DNA of 64,000 nt from Acidothermus sp. GTDB taxonomy: Bacteria > Actinomycetota > Actinomycetes > Acidothermales > Acidothermaceae. The stretch is taken from contig JAIMAI010000004.1 of the NCBI GenBank assembly GCA_023512015.1, positions 1 through 64,000 on the forward strand, written 5' to 3'. Below are positions 45,861 through 54,810 of this stretch, one piece after another (the first letter of the stretch is position 1; each line of letters opens with the position of its first letter). The notes under the pieces are model-generated. The model ran no database searches. It had not been told where the DNA came from and saw only the letters and a program-made list of their open reading frames with translations. The translations under genes and the position numbers were made by a program.

Positions 45861-47596
45861 CCAGCGACGAGACGCAGATCGACCGACAGCCCCGCCGAAT
45901 CCTCGGTGACCGCTACGAACTCGGGGAAATCATCGGTTACGGCGGAATGGCTGAAGTCCACCGCGGCCGTGACCTGCGGCTCGGCCGCGAAGTCGCCATC
46001 AAGACGCTGCGGGTCGATTTGGCTCGCGATACGACCTTCCAGACCCGTTTCCGCCGCGAAGCCCAGTCCGCCGCGGCGTTGAATCACCCGTCGATCGTCG
46101 CCGTGTACGACACCGGGGAGAGTTTGCTGGACGGCGTCGCTGTTCCGTACATCGTCATGGAGTACGTCGACGGTCGAACACTGCGCGACATATTGAAACT
46201 CGAGCCGCATATCCTGCCGCGGCGGGCGTTGGAAATCGTCGCCGACGTGCTCGACGCTCTCGATTACAGCCACCGCAACGGAATCGTGCACCGGGACATC
46301 AAACCCGGCAACATCATGATTACCCGGGACGGCCAGGTGAAGGTGATGGATTTCGGCATCGCCCGGGCTGTCGCGCAGTCCAGCGCCACGGTGACTCAGA
46401 CAGCCGCCGTGATCGGAACAGCGCAATACTTGTCGCCGGAGCAGGCGCGTGGGGAGCCGGTCGACCAGCGCAGCGACATCTATTCCACCGGCTGCCTGCT
46501 GTACGAATTGCTGACCGGCACCCCGCCGTTCACCGGCGAATCCGCCGTGGCGGTGGCGTACCAGCACGTACGCGAGGATCCCGTTCCGCCGTCCCGGATC
46601 AACCCGGATGTGCCGCCGGCGGTGGACGCAATCGTGATGAAAGCCCTTGCCAAGAACCCGGCGAATCGCTACCAGAGCGCCGCCGAGATGCGCACGGACA
46701 TCGAGCGGGCGCTGCGAGGGCAACCCGTTCAAGCGACCCCGTTGCTGCTCGACCCCACCGAGCAACTCGCCCCGGTGACGCAGGTCCAGGAAATGCCTCC
46801 TCCCCGCGGACGACGGGGCCTGACGTATACGTTGCTCGCCCTCGCCGCGATCGCCCTGCTCATCGGGATCGGGCTGCTGCTGCGGCAATTCCTGACCTCC
46901 ACCCACGGTCCGCAGACCATTCCGGTGCCCAACGTCAAGGGCATGACCCAAGCGCAGGCCGAGCAGGTCTTGACCGGCAGAGGGTTCAAGGTGCGACCGG
47001 AGGATGAACCAAGTGCGACGGTGCCGAAAGGCGTGGTCATCGACCAGAACCCGACGGCGGGTTATCCGCTGGCCCAGGGTTCGACGGTGACGATTTTCGT
47101 CTCCTCCGGCCCGCGTCTCGTCGCCGTACCCGACGTGCGGAACAAGACGCTCGACGAGGCCCGCCAGCTCCTGCAGCAACAAGGCCTGAAGGTCGGTTCG
47201 GTGAGCAACCAGAATTCCCAAGAACCCCAAGGCACCGTCCTCGCTCAGGACCCCGCAGCAGGTACGCAGATTCCCGCGGGTTCGGCGGTGAATCTCGTGG
47301 TAGCGAGCGGCACCGGTACGGTGCCCGACGTCCGGGGTCTGCCGGAAAGCGACGCCGAACAAGAACTCAGCGCGAGCGGGTACCAGTACAACGTGGTCCA
47401 GGAACCAAGCGATCAGGTTCAGGCCGGTTACGTCATCAACCAGAGTCCGGGGCCGGGCCGTACCGCCCCGATCGGCTCGACGATCACGCTCTACGTGTCG
47501 TCGGGGCCTGCTGCGTCACCGTCGGAGGGGCCCCCCAGTTCCAGCCCGCCCACCTCCCCGAGCACGACGCCGTCACCGACGGCTTCCAGCACGTAG
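45857..47596 (+). CDS. pknB: Membrane Ser/Thr kinase PknB with PASTA repeats
   Basis: A 579-residue kinase. Cytoplasmic kinase domain (about 15-280) with GYGGMAEVHRG, EVAIKTLR, HRDIKPGNIMI and DFGIARA; juxtamembrane linker; membrane helix (about 320-342, YTLLALAAIALLIGIGLLL); three extracellular PASTA repeats (starting near 353 VPNVKGMTQ, 418 VPDVRNKT and 487 VPDVRGLP) that sense muropeptides; a Pro/Ser tail. GTG overlaps the pbpA stop. Convergent with pabA, and 47597-47672 shows no clear terminator. Confidence 0.96.
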   Translation: MTSDETQIDRQPRRILGDRYELGEIIGYGGMAEVHRGRDLRLGREVAIKTLRVDLARDTTFQTRFRREAQSAAALNHPSIVAVYDTGESLLDGVAVPYIVMEYVDGRTLRDILKLEPHILPRRALEIVADVLDALDYSHRNGIVHRDIKPGNIMITRDGQVKVMDFGIARAVAQSSATVTQTAAVIGTAQYLSPEQARGEPVDQRSDIYSTGCLLYELLTGTPPFTGESAVAVAYQHVREDPVPPSRINPDVPPAVDAIVMKALAKNPANRYQSAAEMRTDIERALRGQPVQATPLLLDPTEQLAPVTQVQEMPPPRGRRGLTYTLLALAAIALLIGIGLLLRQFLTSTHGPQTIPVPNVKGMTQAQAEQVLTGRGFKVRPEDEPSATVPKGVVIDQNPTAGYPLAQGSTVTIFVSSGPRLVAVPDVRNKTLDEARQLLQQQGLKVGSVSNQNSQEPQGTVLAQDPAAGTQIPAGSAVNLVVASGTGTVPDVRGLPESDAEQELSASGYQYNVVQEPSDQVQAGYVINQSPGPGRTAPIGSTITLYVSSGPAASPSEGPPSSSPPTSPSTTPSPTASST

Positions 47597-47672
47597 CGGG
47601 AAGCGGTTGGCCGGCCCGAGACCGTCGCGGCCGAGACGAAGCGGCCGCCGGGCAAGCGGGTGTGCTTTCCCC

Positions 47673-48293
47673 TCACGGGGTCGCGATCGGCGTCCGCACC
47701 TTCGCGGCACGTTCCACGGCGTCGGCGTCGCCGCACCGCACCAGCCAATTGGCGAGCATGCGATGACCGCCTTCGGTGAGCACCGACTCGGGATGGAATT
47801 GCACACCCTCGACGTCCAGGGCTCGATGACGCAGACCCATGATCACGCCACTCTTCGTACGGGCGGTTATTTCCAAGGTGTCGGGAAGGTGGGTCTCGTC
47901 GACTGCGAGCGAGTGGTAGCGGGTGGCGGTGAAGGGGCTCGGCAGCCCGGCGAAAACGCCCTTCCCCTCGTGCCAAATCTCACTCGTCTTCCCATGCAGC
48001 AGCTCGGGGGCACGCCCGACCACTCCACCGAACGCCACGGCTATCGCCTGATGTCCCAGGCATACACCAAGGATGGGCACCCGGCCCGCAACTTCGCGGA
48101 TCAACGGGATGCACACCCCTGCCTCCTCCGGGGTACCGGGCCCCGGGCTCAGGAGTACTCCGTCGTAGTCGAGGGCATCCGCCGGGGTGAGCTGGTCGTT
48201 GCGGACGACGTCGCAGTGGGCGTCGAGCTGCCCGAGATACTGCACGAGGTTGAAGACGAAGCTGTCGTAGTTGTCGACGACGAGGATGCGCAT
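47673..48293 (-). CDS. pabA: Anthranilate/aminodeoxychorismate synthase component II
   Basis: Glutamine amidotransferase subunit of 206 residues. Nucleophile Cys78 in GVCLGHQAIAV, His-Glu in FHPES near 168. Its position downstream of the cell-wall block is the conserved actinobacterial pabA site; partner pabB or trpE is not here. ATG at 48293 follows GACAAT by six bases, resembling the leaderless pattern, and no ribosome site is visible. Confidence 0.92.
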   Translation of the reverse strand: MRILVVDNYDSFVFNLVQYLGQLDAHCDVVRNDQLTPADALDYDGVLLSPGPGTPEEAGVCIPLIREVAGRVPILGVCLGHQAIAVAFGGVVGRAPELLHGKTSEIWHEGKGVFAGLPSPFTATRYHSLAVDETHLPDTLEITARTKSGVIMGLRHRALDVEGVQFHPESVLTEGGHRMLANWLVRCGDADAVERAAKVRTPIATP

Positions 48294-48320
48294 GCGCCGA
48301 TTGTCGCAGAGGCCCGCGCC

Positions 48321-48521
48321 TCACGGCGGTGATGTCCCGATGGGATGCGGGGAGGACAGGGACGGCGACTCGATCGTCACGTCGTTCCACGGCAAACGAG
48401 GTTCGACCCAGGGGAAAACGACGAAGAACAACAGCGCGAGGATGGCGAGCACCATAGCGCCGACCGTCACGCATTTCTCCGCGGTGTTACCGGGAAGTTT
48501 CCGCCATATCCAGCCGTACAC
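48321..48521 (-). CDS. Small single-pass membrane protein of the sortase locus
   Basis: A 66-residue protein with one helix (VTVGAMVLAILALLFFVVFP, about 18-38) and a short polar C-terminus with PLPWNDVTIESP. GTG at 48521 lies three bases after the sortase stop, so it belongs to the DUF881-sortase unit. Homologues of this kind occur at the same place in other actinobacteria; function unknown. Confidence 0.75.
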   Translation of the reverse strand: MYGWIWRKLPGNTAEKCVTVGAMVLAILALLFFVVFPWVEPRLPWNDVTIESPSLSSPHPIGTSPP

Positions 48522-48524
48522 GGC

Positions 48525-49280
48525 TCACTCCCCTTCCAAGGCGGCGGGCGGCCCTTGCGATTTCGGTGTGGCAGCCACCAGCACGCCGTGCACGACCAGC
48601 CGATGCGACGCGGAGTATTTCGGCGTACAGGTGGTGAGGGTGATGAGCGCTTGGGTGGGTTTGGCCCCGGGGTGGTTCGGAACCGGGAGGATGACCCCGA
48701 CGTCGGTGGGGAGCACGGTGAGCGACTGGGTCACCCGGTACGTGTACCACATTTTCGCGGTTTCGATGACGATGGCGTCCCCGGTGCGCAATTTGTCCAG
48801 GCCGTTGAAGGGCGCCAGATAGGTCGTGCGATGCCCGGAGACGACGAAATTCCCGATCTGGCCGGGCATCGCCGTTCCCGGATAATGCCCGGGGCCTTTC
48901 TTGAGATCCGCGGTCGAGACCCCCTCCACGATCGCGAAAGCGTAATTGTGCCCCAGCCGTGGAATGCGAATGATGGCAAGGGCGTCTCCGGGAATGACGT
49001 CGACCGAGGGTGAACCGGCGGCCGTCGGCGAAGGGGAGGGACCGACGTCCGGGCTGGTGGGAGCTGTCTGCTGAGCCGCCCAAATCTGGCTCAGTTCGTG
49101 CTTGAGAGTCCGCTGGCTCGCGGCCGTGTACACCCCGGTGAACCACAGGTCGTACCCCACGAACAGCAGCACGAGGACACCGAGCGTTATCAAGATCTCA
49201 CCAGCCACTCCGACGACCCGCCGTGCGGCGGAGCGGCGGGGCGCGGTGAGCGCAGGCCGGAGGGAGGCCGTCGGGCTCAC
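48525..49280 (-). CDS. Class E sortase
   Basis: Membrane transpeptidase of 251 residues: N-terminal helix (EILITLGVLVLLFVGYDLWF, 28-47), linker, sortase domain with His150 (VVSGHRTTY), Cys218 (TLTTCTPKYS) and Arg227 (HRLVV). It attaches LPXTG/LAXTG-type proteins to peptidoglycan; no substrate is recognised in the window. GTG at 49280 overlaps the DUF881 stop (GTGA). Confidence 0.93.
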   Translation of the reverse strand: MSPTASLRPALTAPRRSAARRVVGVAGEILITLGVLVLLFVGYDLWFTGVYTAASQRTLKHELSQIWAAQQTAPTSPDVGPSPSPTAAGSPSVDVIPGDALAIIRIPRLGHNYAFAIVEGVSTADLKKGPGHYPGTAMPGQIGNFVVSGHRTTYLAPFNGLDKLRTGDAIVIETAKMWYTYRVTQSLTVLPTDVGVILPVPNHPGAKPTQALITLTTCTPKYSASHRLVVHGVLVAATPKSQGPPAALEGE

Positions 49281-50074
49281 GGCGCCTCCGTGGCGGGGGT
49301 TGCGGTCGTCTGCGGCGCGATCGGGGTGCGCGGTGGGGGAGAGGTGGTCGGGGTCCCGGCCGGGCGGGCGAACTCCAGTCGCAACGCCCCGTCGTAGCCC
49401 GGAATCGTCAGATGCGGCGCAGTCCGTAGCTGGAAGACCAAGTGGTAGGCAGCCACGTACTGCCGATAAATCACCACTCCCGGCGCGGCATCGAGAGCTG
49501 CGCGCAGCCGGTCGGGATCCCCCACCGCCGCGACGACGTAGGGAGGTGAATAGACCCTTCCCTGCAGGAGCAGCGTGTTTCCCACGCAGCGAACCGCACT
49601 GGTGGCGATGAGCCGCTTGCCCTGCAGGCTCACGGCTTGGGCGCCTCCCGCCCACAGCGCGTTGACGACCGCTTGGACGTCTTGCTGATGGACGACGAGG
49701 TAATCGGGCGGGACAGCAGGCGACCCGGCTTGTCGCGGCGCGTCGTCGAGGGTGACGACGATCCCCGCCCCGCTCACGGGAGTGAGGCCGACTTCAGCCT
49801 CCAGCTGACTGGCTCGCCGCTTGAGATCGGCCACCCGGGTATCGCTCGCGGCCGCTTGATCGGTAAGGGCCCGCACCTGGTGCTGCAGGGACAGGAGTTG
49901 CGCGGTATCCCGATCGACCGTCTGCTGTACCCGGGTCACGAGCCCAGTAAGATCGTTGCGCCCGATGACGCGTAGATCACTGCCGTGAGAGGTCGACGCC
50001 GAGGCCGCAAACAGCAGGCCGGCGAATGCCGCCACGACGGGTACCCCGCGGCGCCAAGGTCTCCCTGCCGGCAC
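49277..50074 (-). CDS. DUF881 family membrane protein
   Basis: A 265-residue protein with an N-terminal helix, a coiled coil (RVQQTVDRDTAQLLSLQHQVRALT and on, about 45-95) and the DUF881 domain (GAGIVVTLDDAP, VVHQQDVQAVVNALWAGGAQAVS, RVYSPPYVVAAVGDPDRLRAAL). The Pro/Thr tail is extracellular or cytoplasmic; topology unknown. Coupled to the sortase and near crgA, as in many actinobacteria. Likely part of the division envelope machinery. Confidence 0.92.
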   Translation of the reverse strand: MPAGRPWRRGVPVVAAFAGLLFAASASTSHGSDLRVIGRNDLTGLVTRVQQTVDRDTAQLLSLQHQVRALTDQAAASDTRVADLKRRASQLEAEVGLTPVSGAGIVVTLDDAPRQAGSPAVPPDYLVVHQQDVQAVVNALWAGGAQAVSLQGKRLIATSAVRCVGNTLLLQGRVYSPPYVVAAVGDPDRLRAALDAAPGVVIYRQYVAAYHLVFQLRTAPHLTIPGYDGALRLEFARPAGTPTTSPPPRTPIAPQTTATPATEAP

Positions 50075-50171
50075 GGTCGTCTTCTCCCTCGGGCTGTCGC
50101 TACGCTAGCGGGTGGACGGCGACCCCGTCCCCTTTCCATCCACCAGCTCACTTCTTCCGGGAAGGTCGAAC

Positions 50172-50429
50172 GTGCCGAGGTCACGGGTCCGCAAGACGGC
50201 TGTTTACATCCCGCCGCCGACGCGTTCGCCCAAGAAGAAGGTGAGTCCGCCGTGGTTGGCCCCCACCATGGTGGCATTCATGCTGGTCGGTGTCGCCTGG
50301 TTGGTCGTCGGCTACATCACCCAGTACACCTTCCCGGGGATGTCGACGCTCGGCGGTGAGGCAGGGAACTTGATCGAGGGGTTCGGGCTCCTGCTCATCG
50401 GCCTCGGCTTGGCCACCCAGTGGCGCTGA
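50172..50429 (+). CDS. crgA: Cell division protein CrgA
   Basis: An 85-residue protein with two helices (MVAFMLVGVAWLVVGYITQY and LIEGFGLLLIGLGLATQWR) and a basic N-terminus (PRSRVRKTAVYIPPP). It coordinates FtsZ-ring and peptidoglycan proteins. GTG at 50172 follows GGGAAGG. Divergent from the DUF881 gene. Confidence 0.95.
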   Translation: MPRSRVRKTAVYIPPPTRSPKKKVSPPWLAPTMVAFMLVGVAWLVVGYITQYTFPGMSTLGGEAGNLIEGFGLLLIGLGLATQWR

Positions 50430-50488
50430 TCGCGCAGCTTTTCGCCGTCCGGAATCTTGACGTCGGCCTCGAATTACACGGTCGTAGT

Positions 50489-50520
50489 TTCTCCACACGA
50501 GTTGTCCACACTGGGGACAA
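50489..50520. promoter_or_regulatory. Cluster of DnaA-box-like sequences
   Basis: TTGTCCACA (50502-50510) is the strong actinobacterial DnaA box. TTCTCCACA (50489-50497) is next to it in the same direction, and TTGTCCCCA reads on the minus strand at 50512-50520. Three nonamers within 32 bases lie in the gap between crgA and the rhomboid gene (50430-50555), well away from oriC. Confidence 0.6.
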
Positions 50521-50555
50521 CCGGCCACGTCACAACCTCGAGCAGGTGTCGATCG

Positions 50556-51413
50556 TCAGGTGAGCTGGCCGGTTCGGTAGATCACGACGGCGACGACGAG
50601 GGCCACCATCGCGATCGACGAGACGGTCTGCGCCGCCGTCCGCCACGACCTCGGCGGGTAGGCCCATGCGGCGGCGAGCGCACCGCCGGTCAGCAGCCCG
50701 CCGATGTGGCCCTGCCAACTGATCCCCGAGATCAAGAAGGTGAGCACCAGGTTCACCACGATGACGAGGCCGATAGATCGGATGTCGAAGTTGAGCCGGC
50801 GTCCGAAGACGAAGAGCGCGGCGAACAAGCCGAAGATCGCACCGGACGCGCCCAGCGTGAGGGAAGCGGGCGGTGCGAACAGGTACACCGCAGCCGATCC
50901 ACCAAGCCCAGAGATCAGATACAAGACGGTGAAGCGGAGCCTCCCGAGCAAGGACTCCAGGGGCATCCCGACCACGAAAAGCGCCCACATGTTGAACACG
51001 ATGTGGGCCACGCCCGCGTGCAAGAACATGGCCGTGAGCAGCCGGTAGTACTCCCCGCCGGCGACGCCGGCGTACGGATGCGGCAGCCCACTGGCGGGCA
51101 GTAGCGCGTACTCTCGCTGGACGCTGACCTGGAGCTGTTCCAGCAGGAACACAACCACGTTGATGACGATCAGCGTGATGGTGACGAGCCCCGGGCGGGA
51201 GCGCAACGGTCCGCCGAGCGGTGTGCGCGCCACTCGCCGAGGCTCGCGTCCAGCACGGGCGCAGTCCGGGCACTGGAAACCGACCGCGGCCTGCACCATG
51301 CAATCGGGGCAGATCGGCCGCTCGCACCGAACGCACGTCACCCAGGTCTCCCGTCCCGGGTGGCGGTAACACGTCGGAGGGGAGACGGTCGGGGCGTGTC
51401 CGTCGCCGTCCAT
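50556..51413 (-). CDS. Rhomboid-family intramembrane protease with zinc-finger N-terminus
   Basis: A 285-residue membrane protease. The N-terminus has cysteine pairs of a B-box-like zinc finger (CYRHPGRETWVTCVRCERPI, CPDC, then CPDCAR). Six helices follow with NMWALFVVG, the nucleophile GASGAIFG (Ser near 195) and the His of GISWQGHIGG. ATG at 51413 starts one base after the cyclophilin stop, so they form an operon. Confidence 0.93.
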   Translation of the reverse strand: MDGDGHAPTVSPPTCYRHPGRETWVTCVRCERPICPDCMVQAAVGFQCPDCARAGREPRRVARTPLGGPLRSRPGLVTITLIVINVVVFLLEQLQVSVQREYALLPASGLPHPYAGVAGGEYYRLLTAMFLHAGVAHIVFNMWALFVVGMPLESLLGRLRFTVLYLISGLGGSAAVYLFAPPASLTLGASGAIFGLFAALFVFGRRLNFDIRSIGLVIVVNLVLTFLISGISWQGHIGGLLTGGALAAAWAYPPRSWRTAAQTVSSIAMVALVVAVVIYRTGQLT

Positions 51414-51414
51414 C

Positions 51415-51960
51415 TCACTGAATCCGTTCGTCGCCGGTGTCCTCGGTGCCCACAGCCGTGACGGACCGCAAGACGACGTCCGCGAGGGGGCGGTCGTCGA
51501 GATCGGTCGGCACAGTCGCTATAGCGTCGACGATTTCCCGACCCTCGACCACTTCCCCGAAAATCGTGTGTTTGTGATCCAGCCATCGCGCAGGTGCGAC
51601 GGTGATGAAGAATTGTGAACCGTTGGTATTCGGGCCGGCGTTGGCCATCGCGAGTAGATACGGGCGGTCGAAAACGGCTTCGGGATGGAATTCATCGGCG
51701 AAGGTATAACCTGGCCCGCCCCGGCCGTTTCCGAGGGGATCACCCCCTTGGATCATGAAGCCGTCGATGACGCGATGGAAGATCGTGCCGTCGTAGAGCG
51801 GTTCGTTTCGCGCCGCCCCGGTACGCGGGTCGCGCCAGGTGCGGCGGCCGGTGGCCAGGTCCACGAAATTCCGGACGGTCTGCGGCGCCCACTGGGGGAG
51901 GAGTCGAATCGTGATGTCGCCGACGCTCGTGTGGAGCACGGCGAGTGAAGCATCGGACAT
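51415..51960 (-). CDS. Cyclophilin-type peptidyl-prolyl isomerase
   Basis: Cytoplasmic PPIase of 181 residues: GDITIRLLPQWAPQTVRNFV, the active-site stretch FHRVIDGFMIQGGDPLGNG, and MANAGPNTNGSQFFIT with Phe/Trp residues for substrate binding. ATG at 51960 follows GGGAGGAAAC. First gene of a pair with the rhomboid protease. Confidence 0.95.
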   Translation of the reverse strand: MSDASLAVLHTSVGDITIRLLPQWAPQTVRNFVDLATGRRTWRDPRTGAARNEPLYDGTIFHRVIDGFMIQGGDPLGNGRGGPGYTFADEFHPEAVFDRPYLLAMANAGPNTNGSQFFITVAPARWLDHKHTIFGEVVEGREIVDAIATVPTDLDDRPLADVVLRSVTAVGTEDTGDERIQ

Positions 51961-52090
51961 GTCGTTTCCTCCCTGCGGGTCTTCCATCTTGTCACGAGCG
52001 GCGGTCGGCGTCGTAGCGTGAGGATATCGAGCACGTGAAACGGGAAAAGACCAGCAAAGACGGCAGGTGTGCAAACGCAGGGAGGTAGTG

Positions 52091-52537
52091 ATGGGTGTCA
52101 CGCTGATGCGGCGTAGCCAACGCCAGCCCGAGGCGGTTGCGAGGAAGACGATCGACCAGATCTCGGATCAGCTTGAGCGGGCTCGACAGATGCTCAACGA
52201 TCGCGTGATCCCTGGGCTTGCTGCAATGGCCCGCAACGCCCGCGCGGCAGCCGAGCCGATGGGGCGCGAAGCGGCCCGCCGCGGGCGTCTGGTGGCCGCC
52301 GCACTACGCGGTGTGGACGGCGCGGTCTCTGCCGATCACACTGTCGTCAAGCGTCGGCGTTGGCCGGTTGCGTTGGTCTTTCTCGGTGTGGGAAGCGCCA
52401 TCGGTGCCGCTGTGGCCTGGGTTCTCCAAGCCGGCAAACCGGTCCAGCTCGCGCCCTATCCCGCCCCACCGAAGGCAGACCAGGAATCTCAGGAAGATCA
52501 AGAAGCGGTGGCCCATCCCGATAGAGCCGATTCCTAA
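52091..52537 (+). CDS. Membrane protein with helical N-terminus, YtxH-like
   Basis: A 148-residue protein: a helical region (IDQISDQLERARQMLNDRV and on, about 20-75), one membrane segment (WPVALVFLGVGSAIGAAVAWVL, about 91-112) and a Pro/acidic tail. Homologues exist near the PPIase gene in actinobacteria; function unknown. ATG at 52091 follows GGGAGG. Confidence 0.8.
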   Translation: MGVTLMRRSQRQPEAVARKTIDQISDQLERARQMLNDRVIPGLAAMARNARAAAEPMGREAARRGRLVAAALRGVDGAVSADHTVVKRRRWPVALVFLGVGSAIGAAVAWVLQAGKPVQLAPYPAPPKADQESQEDQEAVAHPDRADS

Positions 52538-52693
52538 GCGGCAAAACGTTGATCGTATTCCAGCGGTTCTAGGGCTCGGGCGAGCTTGCCAGCCGCGTGG
52601 ACACTACCGCGGACCACATCACAGAGGGCAGGTCCGCGTACAGGGCACCACGAGGGTCACGAAGGGCCGTTCCCGCCGATCGCGGCCGACTCT

Positions 52694-52732
52694 GCAGGCG
52701 GGCAGTATGGTCTACCGTGCAGGCGGGCAGTA
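52694..52732. repeat. Short direct repeat, 14 bp, period 25
   Basis: GCAGGCGGGCAGTA occurs at 52694-52707 and again at 52719-52732. The second copy encodes the last residues of the lipoprotein below and the first copy lies just past its stop, so it looks like a small duplication at the gene's end. The span 52538-52711 has no gene. Confidence 0.6.
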
Positions 52733-53272
52733 CGAATATCCCTCCAGGTAACTGCCCGTCGTCGCGTCCACGAGCCAAACGCCCGTGCAGCGCGTTCCCT
52801 CAGCAATCCCGGGAGTGACCGGCTTACCGTCGGGCCCGATCGCGCCCAAGTGCGAGTCTTTGGAGGACCAGTGACCTTGACCGATGAAAGCCCATACGAG
52901 TCTGTCGGTATAACGACTGGCAGACGTTCCGTCCGCGTTCCGCACGGCGGTTTGCGTATCCCTCAGCAGTGCAAGCCGAGCCTGGTAATTCTTCGGTAGT
53001 GCTCCAGCCACGGGAGCAACCGCTTTTTCGGCTGCAGCCTCGGTGACAGTAGGGCTGGCATCCGCAGGAGGTGGATAAAGGTTGACGCCTCCCACTTTGT
53101 CAACCACAGGAGTCCTCAACGAGACAACGGCGGTAGAGTGCCCCGCGTTCGAAGCCGTCCCCGAAGTTAGATTGGTGTCTTTCGTCGACGCCCCCGAGAC
53201 GTGAGTCGACGCGCAGCCTGTTAGAAGCAGTGCGGTGACAAGAACGGGTAACGAACTCTTTTTTGCCGACAA
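52712..53272 (-). CDS. Lipoprotein of unknown function
   Basis: A 186-residue lipoprotein with signal peptide and lipobox LLLTGC. A polar linker rich in Ser/Thr/Val is followed by a folded part with paired aromatic residues (RLVWAFIGQGHWSSKDSHLG) and CTGVWLVDATTGSYLEGYSYC. Two cysteines near the end may form a disulfide. TTG at 53272 has GAGGTG upstream. No family recognised. Codon use is less GC-biased than in the flanking core genes. Confidence 0.7.
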   Translation of the reverse strand: MSAKKSSLPVLVTALLLTGCASTHVSGASTKDTNLTSGTASNAGHSTAVVSLRTPVVDKVGGVNLYPPPADASPTVTEAAAEKAVAPVAGALPKNYQARLALLRDTQTAVRNADGTSASRYTDRLVWAFIGQGHWSSKDSHLGAIGPDGKPVTPGIAEGTRCTGVWLVDATTGSYLEGYSYCPPAR

Positions 53273-53466
53273 TGGTCACCTCACATTTGGAGCGCACCCG
53301 CATTTGATCACGAGCTTGTGGTCAAGCTACCACGGCTCAACCAAATGTGCAAAGTGCGGGCGGTGATCGCAGGCGGCCACTCTGCAGGCGTGTCGACGAG
53401 CTACAGCTTTGTTGGGTAGTCGTGGGTGCGGCGGCCGCGGCGGATTCGTGACGGGCCGGGTCGCGT

Positions 53467-54699
53467 TTACGGCAGGTGTGCGGATAGCGCAGAGGCGTGG
53501 TCGTGTTCCCTGCGCGGCGTGCTACCGCCTGGGGGCTCCGAGGTCTTTGCGAACCATCCGGTGGGTGTGTCGTCGAGGTCCTCCCAGCGGGGGACGTAGT
53601 GTTCGAGAAAGATTTGGCCGACGAGCTCGCCGCGGCTCTGGACACAGGTTTTCTCGAAGATGGATTTGAGGTGGTCCTGGATCGTGTGGACGGAGACGCC
53701 GAGGGTCTGCGCCATCTGCTTGGTCGACTGGCCTTTCATGCAGAGCCGGGTGATCTGACGCTCGCGTTCGGTAAGACCGTAGGCGAGCGCGACGAGGGGC
53801 GCGACCTCGTGCATCGCGGCCGGCTGGATGATCACGGCGGTCCGACCGCCCGCCCCGCCTGAGAGGCGGGTGCCGTAGAGGAGCAGCCAACGCCCGGAGC
53901 GGGTTTGCACGCGGGAGCGGGCGCAGAGCTCGAGAGGATCCTGGCCCGCCTGCAAGGCACGTGCTCGGGCGGCGACGGCCTGGAGCGGCCGTGACTGCTC
54001 AGGTATGGGAGGGGCGGGCACCTCGACGAGCTGTGCAATCCAGCGTTCGGCCGCCGGCGAGAGCGACTCGACCCGACCACTCTCGTCGAAGATCACCACA
54101 CCGGGAGCGTCCTCCAGCGGCTCATCGTCGCGCACGGCCGCGGTCAGCAGTGCCCGGCGGAAGCCGTCGGCGATCGGTTCGGAGAGCACGCGCACGAGCT
54201 CGACGTCGTCCTCGCTGAACCACGGGCGGTCGCCGTCGCGGAGGAAACCTGCGGCCGCCCAGTAGTTGCCATGTAGGACGAAGGATCCCCGGAGCTCGTC
54301 GCCGATCCCGAACGCTTCGCTGGAGCGGTGGCGGGCGCTGCGCGAGAGATCGCCGTAGGTGGCGATGCTGGTCGCGCCGGCTAGGCGGCCACTGCGGGCA
54401 AGGAACGACCACTTGTTCACGTCCTCGACGACGTACTCGTACTCGGCCAGCCAGGAGCCGGAGCAGCCGACGTTTTGGTTGAGGCTGCCGGTGAAGAGGA
54501 TCGTGCCGGGGTCGACGGTGTGCCAACAGCTGCGGTCGAAGGGGATCGCTCGGCGCAGGATTTCGGTCGCCTCGGTGGCAAAGCTCACCCAGTCGAGTCC
54601 GGAGCGCGCCAGTCGCCCGATCTGCTCTCTCGTGCGCTGCGCCGACTCGCGTTTCACGACGGCACGGTACTTCCACATCCCGCGGCGGACAACCCCCAC
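53467..54699 (-). CDS. LuxR-family transcriptional regulator with N-terminal sensor domain
   Basis: A regulator of up to 410 residues. The N-terminus holds a GAF-like sensor fold (FATEATEILRRAIPFDRSCW through about 190), then a PAS-like stretch (GVVIFDESGRVESLSPAAERW) and a LuxR-type DNA-binding helix-turn-helix near the end (YGLTERERQITRLCMKGQST and MAQTLGVSVHTIQDHLKSIF). The start is uncertain: GTG at 54699, ATG at 54678 or GTG at 54657. Divergent from an O-methyltransferase gene, which it probably controls. Confidence 0.88.
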   Translation of the reverse strand: MGVVRRGMWKYRAVVKRESAQRTREQIGRLARSGLDWVSFATEATEILRRAIPFDRSCWHTVDPGTILFTGSLNQNVGCSGSWLAEYEYVVEDVNKWSFLARSGRLAGATSIATYGDLSRSARHRSSEAFGIGDELRGSFVLHGNYWAAAGFLRDGDRPWFSEDDVELVRVLSEPIADGFRRALLTAAVRDDEPLEDAPGVVIFDESGRVESLSPAAERWIAQLVEVPAPPIPEQSRPLQAVAARARALQAGQDPLELCARSRVQTRSGRWLLLYGTRLSGGAGGRTAVIIQPAAMHEVAPLVALAYGLTERERQITRLCMKGQSTKQMAQTLGVSVHTIQDHLKSIFEKTCVQSRGELVGQIFLEHYVPRWEDLDDTPTGWFAKTSEPPGGSTPRREHDHASALSAHLP

Positions 54700-54810
54700 G
54701 ATCCTGGGATACGGCGCGCAGTGACGGCCCAGCGAATTGGGATTGTCCGCTCATTGCCTGCGGGCGCATCCTCACCGTTGTTCGGCAAGGAGCGACGCGA
54801 GGAGGCCGCA

